Shown here one piece after another: positions 12,140 to 21,278 of a DNA stretch of 64,000 nt (position 1 is the stretch's first letter; each line of letters begins with the position of its first letter). The position numbers and the translations under genes are program-made. This DNA comes from Ascochyta rabiei (lineage: Eukaryota; Ascomycota; Dothideomycetes; Pleosporales; Didymellaceae). The DNA lies in NCBI RefSeq assembly GCF_004011695.2, contig NC_082407.1:1364001-1428000 (forward strand). Direction: 5' to 3'. The notes beneath the pieces are model-generated. The model made no database searches, was not told the DNA's origin, and saw only the letters and a program-made list of their open reading frames with translations.

Positions 12140-12568
12140 TTAGGCGCAACGCCAGCAGCGCCTTCCCTGCCTACTAACACGATTAACGCACACAGGCACC
12201 AAACTGTTTACTATAAGCGCGTCGACGCAGCGCTCGCAGGGAATGATCCTGCGAGCGCCCTGCGATGGGTCGCGAGCTGGTGGGGGGGGCGCAGGCAGCG
12301 CGCGAGGTGGCGGCGGCGGCAGCGAGGCTGCATAGGCGGCGGCGGTAAAGGCAGCAGCAGCGGCAGTAGCAGCAGCAGCAGCAGCAGAAGGAGCAGCCGA
12401 AGCTGCAGGCGCAGGCTCAGGCGCGGTTGTGGTTGTGGTTGTGGTTATGGTCGTGGTCGTGGGTGTAGGCACGGGCGCGGCAGAGCCGCTGGCGGCACAG
12501 GCAGCAGCTTGGGCAGCAGTAGCGGCGGCGGTGCGCGTAAGGCGCTTGAATTTGGGTTCTCTCTATAG
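12140..12568 (-). CDS. putative antisense Ala/Pro/Thr-rich ORF with C-terminal Cys cluster
   Basis: Minus-strand frame opposite to the copia polyprotein, in a GC-rich island that has largely escaped RIP. From the right: Ala-rich TAAATAAQAAACAASGSAA, a Thr run (PTPTTTTITTTTTTT), an Ala run, a Pro run, then QGARRIIPCERCVDAL and a cluster C-x2-C-x12-C-x10-C-x2-C. If the TAA at 12140 is a mutated CAA, a sixth Cys follows five residues later. This resembles small zinc-cluster-like repeats I recall from hypothetical fungal proteins near transposons, but I cannot confirm a family. The start codon is not visible; the frame stays open above 12568. The opposite plus-strand frame is Gly/Ser/Arg-rich and looks like its shadow. 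Function unknown; DNA or RNA binding would be a guess. Confidence 0.45.
12350..12480. repeat. GC-rich simple repeats (AGC and GTTGTG runs)
   Basis: Interrupted AGC/GGC triplets at about 12350-12395 and GGTTGTG-type repeats at about 12424-12460, coding the Ala and Thr runs of the antisense ORF. Strikingly GC-rich compared with the TA-rich surroundings. Confidence 0.75.
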
Positions 12569-13220
12569 GCCAAAGTCAGTAAAACCTCCAAAAAGAGCTG
12601 GTAAAACAAGGCTAGGAAGCTTAAACAGACGCTGTCTAAAAAAGCCTTTAAGGCTATAGAAAGCGCTAAAGCTAATAAAACTACTTAAAAGAGCTGGTAA
12701 ACAAAGACAGGAAGCTCAAATAGACGCTCCCCCAAGCCATCACAACCACAGAGGAAACGCAAACCTAGCAAAACAACAAAGAAGCATGTAGGGTAGGTCT
12801 AAGGAGCGCGAAACCAGCAATTGGTATACTTACGGCTATGTCGATAGAGATAGTCAAAGAAACAGAGAAAAACAAGCAGGTGAGCTGGTTATATAGATCT
12901 CTAAAACGCCTGGTAAAAACAATTACTAGTCTATACTATCCCTCTTATCTAATAAGGTTTGCAAGAAACGAGCATAGGAAAGGATACTCAGCAGCTCGGT
13001 AACAAGGAATCTGCAGCTGAACGAGCGTCTGCCACCTACTTCAGCCGCTCGGCAGAACAATTAGAGTCAGCAACAGGTTACAATCAAACCAAGACTACTA
13101 GAGAGCATCAAAACTACCAACCACAAGCTTAGAAATCTAGTTTAAGAATTTAAGAGCCTGATTACCTACGCAGCAGCTCTTAGAAGACAGGCAATCCTGG
13201 CTAGGATCACCTAGGGGGTG
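12569..13220. other. copia 3' non-coding or unassigned coding region and PPT
   Basis: Both strands show long semi-open frames: Lys/Ser/Gln-rich on plus and hydrophobic on minus. I cannot decide which was coding. The last bases before the LTR (CTAGGGGGTG) are the likely polypurine tract. Confidence 0.4.
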
Positions 13221-13473
13221 TGTCGCGCAGCCGAGCCTGTAGATGACCAATAGGGTGCTCCCCTATTTAATCAAGCTTGCGGATTATTATTGAGTGGCTC
13301 CTTTCTCCACAATTAACCACCAAGCTCCTAAGGGTCGCCCACAAAGCTTAAGTAAGCGAGATCACGTAATAACCAAATTTCCTTTGTACTTAAGCAACAT
13401 GTTACACATTAAATATATAGACACTGATTAAATTAATTAATTACCTAAGTATAGTCCTCTAAGCTCTGTCACA
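13221..13473 (+). repeat. copia 3' LTR
   Basis: 253 bp, TGTCGCGCAG...CTCTGTCACA, followed by the CGTGT target duplication. Confidence 0.9.
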
Positions 13474-13478
13474 CGTGT

Positions 13479-14777
13479 GTATGTGCTAATAGATTAGTGT
13501 TACTACCTAGGCTTATCTACATGTCTAAGAAGAGCAATATTAAATTAGACTAGGTAGCTAAAATTAAGCTAGGGGTACACTTAGTAATAGTTACCTTGTC
13601 TCCCTTAGGATAGTTAAATAATAAGATTAGGCTTGCGTAGCTAGAGTAGGTGTTTAATTACTATACTAAGGAGAAAGCTTAGAAGAAGTAAAGGTTATTA
13701 ATACTAGATAGCTATAGATCCTACGTAACAATAGACTTTATTAACTACTATAATAATAATAAGATACTCCTAGCTGTGTTACCTCCTTACTTAACCTAGA
13801 CGCTCTAGCTACTTAATATAGTGCTATTTAAGCCTCTATTAACAGTATACTTAAAAGCTGTTACAACAGAGATCTATAAGTCTTAAAACTACACAAATAT
13901 TAAGAGAGTAGACTTCTTTTAGCTCTTCTATTAGGTATATATCTCTAGCTTTACTAAAAAGCTAATACTTAAGTCCTTTAAAATAACAGGTATCTATCTA
14001 CTTAATCCTAATATTATTCTTAATTACTTTGCTAAAATACTACTAGAGAGCTTAGAGAGCTTAGATTTAGATACTATGTTATCTTCTGTTTATAGTAACA
14101 AAGACTAGCTTAAAATAGAGACGTTATTACAGAGGGTTGCTAGAGATAAGAGTAGTTGTAACACTAAAAAGATAAGACAATTAATCTACTATATCTTAGT
14201 TAAGGCCTTACTCCTTTAATATAAGATAGATAGCTTTAAAAAGACCCTTAAGAAGTAGAAGAAGTATAAGAAGAAGAATAAAGCCTTAGATTTACAGCAG
14301 TAAAAGGAGTACTATAGTAGTGCTGTTTTCTAGTTACTAAGAAAGAATAAAGAAGTACGCTTCTGTAAAAGGATAAGAAAGTAAGAAGAGAAGGAGGAAG
14401 CACTTAGATAAGCGACTAATAAGGAAGTAGCAGCTACTAAGAAGCTAGTTAAGGAGAAGGAGAAGGAGGAGAAGTGTGTAGTAAGAGAGGTGGCTAAGGA
14501 GAGGCGTAAGAAGGAGAAGGCTAATACAGCAAATTAGAAGGCTAAATAGGAGGCTAAAAAGCAGCGTTAATAATAAGAGCTTAATACTATAAAAGCTATA
14601 TAATTACCTTAAAAGAGTAAAAAGAAAGCTTTATAAGCAACTTAGCTAAAAAAGCATTAAAAATGTGCTTCTAGGGATAATGTTAGTAGATGTGGTCCCC
14701 TATTACTACCTCTAGCTGCCCTAACTATTACTACCTATAGCAGCTGCAATATTACACTTCTAAGTAAATATAGATAG
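13479..14777 (+). pseudogene. pogo/Fot1 transposase, C-terminal half (RIP-degraded)
   Basis: Continues the frame left at 6166 once the copia element is removed (…LIAC then VCANRLVLL). Contains the rest of DDE_1: RLLILDSYRSYVT at about 13700, where the Asp is kept but the usual GHGSH is lost, and LLNIVLFKPL at about 13810, where the third catalytic Asp is now Asn, a RIP-type change. A long charged coiled tail (KKYKKKNKALDLQQ; VKEKEKEEKC; VREVAKERRKKEKAN) and the ending CNITLLSKYR before TAG at 14777 match the usual Fot transposase C-terminus. All internal stops are TAG/TAA and the frame holds over 1.3 kb. Inactive. Confidence 0.82.
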
Positions 14778-14884
14778 GCTAAATTAATTATAAGTATTAC
14801 TTTACTACTCTACTATATAATCTTATAATAATAGCTATTATAGGTGGCTGTATAACCTCATCTCTATATAAGCGTTGAGGCGGT

Positions 14885-14929
14885 TAGTGGGGCGTTACGC
14901 GAATCTGGGCATTACGCGCACGGACACGG
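14885..14929 (-). repeat. right terminal inverted repeat of pogo element 1
   Basis: Inverted match to 5476-5520, followed by TA. Lies 27 bp from the inverted TIR of pogo element 2, so the two elements' ends form a long imperfect palindrome. Confidence 0.85.
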
Positions 14930-14931
14930 TA

Positions 14932-14954
14932 CCTGTTGTCAGGTGAGGCTGGCA
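14932..14954 (-). pseudogene. 23-bp remnant of the DUF3433-like gene between two pogo elements
   Basis: The 23 bp between the TA-flanked ends of pogo elements 1 and 2. Read on the minus strand and joined across element 1 it gives ...PASPDNR then YFANRAAGDLH, in frame with the gene fragment at 4732-5475. The fit of frame and the two TA sites support it as leftover coding sequence, but 23 bp is too short for certainty. Confidence 0.5.
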
Positions 14955-14956
14955 TA

Positions 14957-15841
14957 CCGTGTCTGTGCGCGCAACGCCCAGATTCGCGCAACGCCTAGAA
15001 ACCACCTCAACGCTTAAAAATAGATAAGGCTGTACAACTGCCTATAATAGCTATTATTAAAGGATCTTATAGTGTAGTAGTAAATATTAAATTACTACTA
15101 AAAAAAAAGATGTCCTATTTGAATTTTGCTAGTAACTTAATGTTGCAGCTATGTGTTGTGGTTTTAAGTAGGGAAGCTAGAGACAGCAATAGGGAACTAC
15201 AACTACTAATATTATCCCTAGGACTACGTTCTTAACACTTTTTTTCTTAGTTAGTTTGCTTATAAAGCTTTCTTCTTAACTAATAAAGTTTATTTTATAG
15301 CTTTTGCAGCATTACAATCTTATTACTAACGCTGCTTTTTAGCCTAACGTTTAGCTCTCTAATTTGCTGCATTAGCCTTCTCCTTCTTACGCACTACCTT
15401 GGCTGCCTCTTACGCCACACAACTCTCCTCCTTCTCCTTCTCCTTAACTAGCTTCTTAGTGTGTGCAAGCTCCTTCCTATTAATTTTCTTAAGCTCCTTC
15501 TCTATCTTTAGGCGCTTAAATATATTATAGCGTTTCTTAGCTTTACGCTACTTGCTAGGGGACTAAAACACAGTACTACTGTAGTACTGCTGCTATTATT
15601 AGAGGTTTAGCTTTTTAGGCTTTTTACTCTACCTCTTTTTAATATCTAGTACTTTTTTAAGACCTTATACGTTATTATAGAGTACACTGTTTTAGATTAA
15701 GATATATTAGAGTAAGCGCCTTAGCTTCTTTGCCTCCTTACTACGATTATTCTTTACTAATAACCTAATAAGTAAATGTATCTTAAGCTAGTCTTCTCTA
15801 CTATAGTATAAGTTAGATAATAATATATCTAAGACCTTAGC
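14957..15841 (-). mobile_element. pogo/Fot1-like element 2, 3' end only
   Basis: Starts with the same TIR (CCGTGTCTGTGCGCG) after a TA at 14955-14956 and runs inward tail-to-tail with element 1. The 5' part is missing: similarity ends at about 15841, where an LTR of gypsy A begins. It shares the 3' non-coding sequence with element 1 but differs by many transitions, so it is a separate copy. Confidence 0.8.
15115..15841 (-). pseudogene. pogo/Fot1 transposase C-terminal fragment
   Basis: Minus strand, ends at TAG 15117-15115 after ...CNIKLLAKFK, the same ending as element 1. Upstream is the Lys/Glu/Arg-rich tail (KEKEKEESCVA, VRKKEKANAAN). The DDE catalytic region is not present; the gene is cut at the right. 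RIP stops throughout. Confidence 0.75.
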
Positions 15842-15995
15842 TATTAGGCGCTAGGCCTAGATGTACCTCTGCTAGTCTTAGCGAGCTACTATAGGGCTAG
15901 TTAGCCTAGACTATAATAAGGTGTTATAGGTTATTACTAATACTCTAGTAATTAGTCTTGTTATTATATACTACGTACCTTAATACACCTACTAT
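15842..15995 (+). repeat. partial LTR of gypsy A (sense)
   Basis: Matches the first 150 or so bases of the A LTR (TATTAGGCGCTAGGCC... for TGTCAGGCGCTGGGCC...) and stops at ACACCTACTAT, replaced by the 65-bp tandem repeat/LTR D. Confidence 0.75.
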
Positions 15996-16125
15996 CTGTT
16001 ACAATCCTAAGCTAGGGCACGGCACAAACATAAGTACCAGCCAACTAAGACCCCTAACTCCTGTTACGATCCTGTGCTAGGGCACGGCACAAACATAAGT
16101 ACCAGCCAACTAAGACCCCTAACTC
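15996..16125 (+). repeat. two tandem 65-bp units, little RIP
   Basis: Units 15996-16060 and 16061-16125 start CTGTTACRATCCT and end CCCCTAACTC, with only a few differences. CpA dinucleotides are common here, unlike the neighbouring DNA. The second unit is probably the start of LTR D. Confidence 0.75.
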
Positions 16126-16544
16126 CGCCCTAAAGGATTAAACAGTAGAGAAGGACAGAATAGAAAGGAATGTTACGTAACTACTTATTAATAAGTATAA
16201 TGTATATAACTACTTATTAATAAGTATAGTATAATATACTTATCTATAAGCACCTATATATATTTTATTAGACTAACTCTAGTTACTTATTAATTAGTAT
16301 TATATCTCCTTAGTATATAGTAAGTAGGAACATAACCCTTATAGTTTGTGTTTAACCTTATTAATTAAGTTTATCTTTAGAATCTTAACCTGCTTTAAAC
16401 TAGACAGTCTACTCTATACTTTTTATTACACCCTATCTTTATAAGCTTTGCTTAGTTATTAACCCTAACTAATCTACTAGTGCTTATCCCTAAGAACTGA
16501 TAGAATTTGTGCTTACAGTCTTTAACTAAAGTACAACTTTAATA
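16062..16544 (+). repeat. LTR D copy 1
   Basis: Begins TGTTACGATCC. Its 3' two thirds are an inverted match to the solo LTR at 18543-19056; the 5' part differs. The end is taken at TTTAATA (TTTAACA in the other copy). The left boundary could also be 15997. Confidence 0.6.
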
Positions 16545-16720
16545 TTTTAAACACCCCTAAGATAAGTACTATTAGATCCTGTGCTACCCCTAGCAACCCT
16601 ATATCTAGTAACATTAATATAGATATAACTATTACTACTAGCACTATAAATATTAATAAGCCTAACCTTTACTATAGAAATTGTAGTAAGCTTAATAACT
16701 AGCTTATATAGTAGGACCTC
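16545..16720 (+). pseudogene. gag start of element D, cut by gypsy A LTR
   Basis: A plus frame just after LTR D with SNPISSNINIDITITTST and KPNLYYRN resembles a retrotransposon gag N-terminus. It stops at the A LTR at 16721. Too short for a family call. Confidence 0.45.
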
Positions 16721-16922
16721 TGTAAAGGGTGTACAATGCGATCACGAGGGAGGATAGGGTTAAAGAGGATAGTAGGTGTATTAAGGTACGTAGTGTGTAG
16801 TAACAAGACTAATTACTAGAGTATTAGTAATAACCTCTAGCACCTTTATATAGTCTGGGCTAACTAGCCCTATAGTAGCTTGCTAAGACTAGCAGAGGTA
16901 CCCCTAGGCCCAGCGCCTAATA
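16721..16922 (-). repeat. gypsy A 3' LTR (copy 1)
   Basis: 202 bp, TGTAAAGGGTG... to ...GCGCCTAATA on the plus strand; TGTYAGGCGC... in element sense. Same length as the copies at 23424, 39577 and 52464. Confidence 0.85.
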
Positions 16923-17462
16923 ATGCCTCTCTTCTCTAGGTTATTTAGCTTAAATAATGGTATAATTAGTTATACTAAGTTGTTTTAGCCTAGCTATAGA
17001 CATGTCTATTCTGTCTGTCCTATTATAGCTAATTTTAACTAGATTTAGGCATTTATAGCGCCTTATAAGGTTAGATAGGGCTTAATACTAATTCTACCTT
17101 TACCTAGTAAAGGTTAAATAGAAATCCTCTCTTACCTCTTACTTTACCTCCAGCGTCTAGGCAGCTGTTTCTGCAGGCTAAAGCTCTAACTAGGGGGCTG
17201 GCAGCATATAAGCTATCTATACCCCTAGTTTTATTAGTTACTACTATATTCTACTTTATTTTAGTAAGTACTAACCTATTCTGTCTAGTACTTTTGTAAG
17301 GATAGCTAAGGGATTTTATAGGTCTTTCTGGCACGTTCTAATACGTTTTAGCAGATAGCACTGCACAATACGCCCTAGTAACCTCTTTAGACTATTCCTA
17401 ACTACTACCGCCTACTACTAATTGTTACTAACAGTTACTAACTACTATTTGCTATAGCTGTT

Positions 17463-18250
17463 ATGTCTATGCCTGCTTACTGTAAAATTTACATTTCTAA
17501 GAATAGTAGAACTACTAAGCAGTGCTGTATGCTCTGTCTCTACTATATTACTAATAGTAATAGTAATAGAGACTGTTGTTTCTTTGCTAACCTAGCTTTA
17601 TAGGGTAGCCTGCGCTATAGGGACGCCTAGGCCTACTACTACAGAGATTGTTATAATAATAATAAGAATTACCTGTTAGTTTGTGTTTTATGTCCTTTTA
17701 GCTTATTTTAGTATCTTTTAATATATTTAGGGCCCTAATAAGTACACTAACAGCTATTTAAGGCTTTCTAGCAATATAGCGCGGCTTTGCTTAGGTTATT
17801 ATATAGTTACTATTACTTATACTGCTATTATTAATGTAGCTAGCATTAAGACTACCCCTATAATATCTACTACTACTACGCCTATGTCTATTAATAAGAA
17901 GACTACATTAGGTAAGTCTATTTTTAACTAGGCTAGCTTGTTGCTAGGTATAATCTAAGAGTATGTTCTGTCTCTTTTTAGCTTATTATAGTATAATCTA
18001 ACCTTTATAGAAACTATTTACTATAGGAAGACCTACTTATACTCTTTAATAGTAACACTTACACATATAAGTTAACCTTATCTAGTATCTATATTAAGAA
18101 GTAAGATTAATCTAAGGCTAGCGCTGTTAAGGCTAAGATAAAGTAAAAGAAGATATTAGAGGAGAGCAGTAGCAAGTCTAATCTAGATGCGCCTATTACC
18201 CCTGTAAGAAGGTATTATAGCACATTTTAACCTATTTTAATAATATCTAA
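17463..18250 (+). pseudogene. antisense Cys-containing ORF in gypsy A copy 1 (putative)
   Basis: Plus strand, opposite to A pol and between pol and the 3' LTR. From ATG 17463 a frame with only TAG/TAA stops gives KQCCMLCLYY, RDCCFFANLAL, GSLRYRDA, YYYRDCYNNNKNYLLVC and later YIKK, SKASAVKAKIK, ILEESSSKSNLDAP. The same frame exists in copy 2 (24172) with the Cys positions kept. A downstream stretch (about 18300-18400) codes an Ala-rich helix in another frame. Several Tyr may be former Cys (TGC to TAC). This could be a zinc-binding protein; I know no family, and it may be a chance antisense frame. Confidence 0.35.
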
Positions 18251-18542
18251 CTTCTTTTATAGTTAAAGTACTAGATTACAGGTACTAGAAAGACACTTAG
18301 TTAGCTCTAAGAGGAGAGGGAAGAGCAGGAGGCTACTAAGCAGGCTGCCGCCAACGCTGCTGCTACTGCTGCTGCTGCTAAGAAGACTTACAGTTGCAAG
18401 CCTACTACTTATACCTGTAGTAGTAGTTATAGTTAGTAGATGCTCCCTATAATGGAAAGGTTAGATTAATAATACCTAAGTATGTAGTTAGTAGACAGTT
18501 TTAGGCTAATTTAGCAATTAGGTGCATTACACTCCTAGAAAG

Positions 18543-19056
18543 TGTTAAAGTCGTACTTTAGTTAAAGACCGTAAGCACTGATTCTATTGGTTCTTAGGGA
18601 TGAGTACTGGTGGATTAGTTGGGGTTATTAACTAAGCAAAGCTTGTGAAGATAGGGTGCACTAAATAGTACAGAGTAGACTGTCTAGTTTAAGCACAGGT
18701 TAAGATTCTAAAGGCAAACTTAATTAATTAGATTAAACACAAACTATAAGGGTTGTGTTCCTACTAACTATATACTTTAATAATAGTAGTAGTAATACAG
18801 ACTAATTAGTGTTAAGGATCCTTTAATCACACTAATTACTAATCACACTAATCACTAATTACACTAATTACTGATTGTACTAATTACTAATTGTACGAAT
18901 TATGCCAAGCCTGATTATATCACGTGATCCTTAGCCTCTTGCTAAGTGTTGACGCTGTCATGTTTGCTTACGCTGAACCTAATGACTTGTCGTACTTACT
19001 GTGCCCTATGCACTGTAATTAGCTTACATCCTTCCTATGTTCTGTAGATTGTAACA
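18543..19056 (-). repeat. solo LTR D (514 bp)
   Basis: Interrupts the alignment of A copies 1 and 2: plus strand starts TGTTAAAGTCG and ends GATTGTAACA. Flanks GAAAG and GATAT fit a mutated 5-bp duplication of GATAG seen in copy 2. Contains short ACTAATTACTAAT-type repeats (about 18828-18900) and a little-mutated segment (about 18900-19050). Confidence 0.7.
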
Positions 19057-19199
19057 GATATTCTAAATATTACTAAAAAGAAATTCTTCTATACTAATTC
19101 TTCTATATCTATTTGTAATTGTAACTATATAATATAGCATATAACTTTCTTTATTTCCTTAGGTTAGAAATAGCTATAATAGGCTAAAAGATGTCTGCT

Positions 19200-21197
19200 T
19201 TAGCTAGTCTGTATTTCTTATGGTAAGGTAGGGTTATATTTTCCCTTAGCGTAAACTATTAAATACTTATTAATTAAAAAACTCTTATAGGGAAAAATTA
19301 TAATTAAGTAAAGGTATTTAGCCTTTTTAATCTCCCTCTTTTTTAGACTTTAACCTTAACGTCCTATTACACAGTCTAAGTAGTTACTTTATTATTTTCT
19401 AGTATTATTTTGGCGCTTCTTTAGAAAGATTTGTGCTAATTTCCTAGGAATTTTCTAAGTTAGGGAATCTGTCCTACTTAATAAGGTACTCCTACTGTCT
19501 GTTAGCTAGTTACATTCTATTAAGGACTTTCTCTATATTCTACACCTTCTCTTCCCCCTTAACTATAGGTTCTTATATTTATTCCTATATAGTTAGGAGT
19601 TCACTTCTTAGTATATATAGGTCTAGCAGTAACTTATAGAATACTAGGTAGATCCCTTTTATTCCTAGTAGGTATACTCTATATGCACTAGGGCTAATCT
19701 AGGCTATAATAGTCCTAGGTCCTAGGTATTTCTATTCTAGCTTCTTTTTTAGGCGTACTATCCTAATATTCTTACTAGAGACTAGTACTTTGTTGCCTAC
19801 TTTAAAGGGTGCTAGTAGTTATTTCTTATCTAAGTGTTTCTTTTAATACTTATTTACCTTTTCTATGTTTGCTTTACAGGTAGCCTGTAAGGAAATAACT
19901 CTAGCAGCTAATTACTTTGTAAGGGGAGATTCTCTACCTTTTAATGCTAAAGTAGACTAATCTGTGCCCCTTAGATCTATACTGTAATAGGCTTAAAAGG
20001 GTGTTATATTTATAGATGCGTAAATGCTATTATTATATATAAATTCTGTAATTAAAATCTATAGGGCCTAATTATCTTATTCTACAGTATAGTAGTAACG
20101 TAAGTACTGTTTAAGAGTATATTTTTGCCTTTCTATTAAGCTATCTGTCTAGGGATAATAGGCTAACGTTAAAACTCTTCTTAAATTTAAACAGTAGTTA
20201 AAGGTTTCCTACCTCTTTAAATTTATTCACAGCTCCTAATCTAAGATAATTTGTGCTAGCGCGCTATATAAACAGATAACGTTTCTAATTTAGGTGTGCG
20301 CTAGATCTTTTCTATCCTAATTAGCCCTAGCTAGTAAGTAGTGTAAAAATTCTATTAATTTATATACTACTACTAGTATAGAGTTGTACACTAACTTAGC
20401 TACCTTACTAGAGAGTAATTCTGTAATAAAATGTATTATTACGTCCTTCTATAGTTAGCTTAGCACTAGTAAAGGTTATAATAACCTATACAGTTTATGT
20501 TAGGCAGTAGTTAATCTCCTATATACTAAGCAGTTATAGTATTAGTTAGATATATCCTTAGTAATGCCCTTCTAGGTGTATCTGCGCTAAATCTTCTCTA
20601 AGGTCCTTTGTGCGCTAAAGTGTTCTAATATTAGGTTATTGTAATATTCTTTAATTACTTATACCTTATCTTCTAGCCTTATAAGTAAGATACGCTTCTC
20701 CTTAGCTATACTATTTTTTCCTAAGTTATTTTATCCTATTTTAATATTGCTTAACTCTTTTTTAGTGCTAGAGAGTTTGTCTATGTTGTCTAGGTCTGTT
20801 ATTAGCTCTGTATAACTGTTCTCTCTTAATTCTTCTCTTTTAAGATGTCTTATGTTCTTTCTTCCCTTTATACATAAATAAAGGGTTATAGCCGCTACTA
20901 AAGGAGTATTAGGGTTCCTCCTAGTTGAAATCTCCTAAAGCAGTTGTATAAAAGCCTTATTGTACTTTTATAAGAGGTCTTATACCTCTCTTATATAATT
21001 AGGACGCTGTAACGGTCTATTTATAGGGTTTGTAGACCCTAGGTAATAAGTAATTACAAAGTTAAACTTAGATAACACTAAGTATACCCTTACTTGCTAA
21101 TAGCTAAGAACCTTTATCTCTATAAACTATTTTAGGTTTTAGTAATCTGTTAAGATCTTAAAGAAGGTACTGTCTAAGTATCTCCGCTAATGTTGTA
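19200..21197 (-). pseudogene. gypsy A pol, integrase part (copy 1)
   Basis: Minus strand, homologous to the integrase region of copy 2: zinc-finger region at about 20520-20620, D,D,E core at about 20100-20500, and a C-terminal tail. Heavily RIP-mutated, stops TAG/TAA. RNase H continues at 23063-23092 beyond the mariner insertion. Confidence 0.65.
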
Positions 21198-21258
21198 ACG
21201 TACTCCACGGGTGAGCGGATCAAACGGGTGAGCGGATCACTCTGCCAAGACCACACCA
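21198..21258 (+). repeat. left TIR of mariner element
   Basis: ACGTACTCCAC ... ACCACACCAAA, containing GGGTGAGCGGATCA twice. Mirrors about 23000-23060 with a few transitions. Confidence 0.85.
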
Positions 21259-21278
21259 AACCTCCACCTTACCACGCA

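Larger units (their letters stand above)
6167..13473 (+). mobile_element. full-length Ty1/copia LTR retrotransposon
   Basis: 7,307 bp with two 253-bp LTRs that start TGTCGCGCAG and end in TTACA or TCACA, flanked by a perfect 5-bp target duplication CGTGT (6162-6166 and 13474-13478). Internal order protease, integrase, RT, RNase H is the copia order. It sits inside the pogo transposase gene; removing it plus one CGTGT restores that reading frame exactly. The two LTRs differ by a handful of transitions. Between the end of the polyprotein frame and the 3' LTR is an unusually long, partly GC-rich 1.5-kb stretch (see the antisense ORF). Confidence 0.92.
5476..14929 (+). mobile_element. pogo/Fot1-like DNA transposon with nested copia element
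   Basis: Bounded by near-perfect inverted repeats (about 45 bp) beginning CCGTGTCCGTGCGCG and flanked by TA on both sides (5474-5475, 14930-14931), the usual pogo/Fot1 target. Without the inserted copia element and its target duplication the element is about 2.14 kb, normal for fungal Fot elements. It carries one transposase gene on the plus strand, split by the copia insertion and full of RIP stops. It inserted into the DUF3433-like gene, and marks the sharp change from gene space to TA-rich repeat DNA. Confidence 0.85.

Noticed and set aside
12134..12659. Gly/Ser/Arg- and Val-rich plus ORFs over the GC-rich island
   Set aside because: Low-complexity readings of the simple repeats; the minus frame has the ordered Cys cluster. 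Not fully excluded.
14826..15060. A single foldback or MITE element
   Set aside because: Each arm is the 3' end of a pogo element with transposase sequence attached; the palindrome comes from two facing elements.
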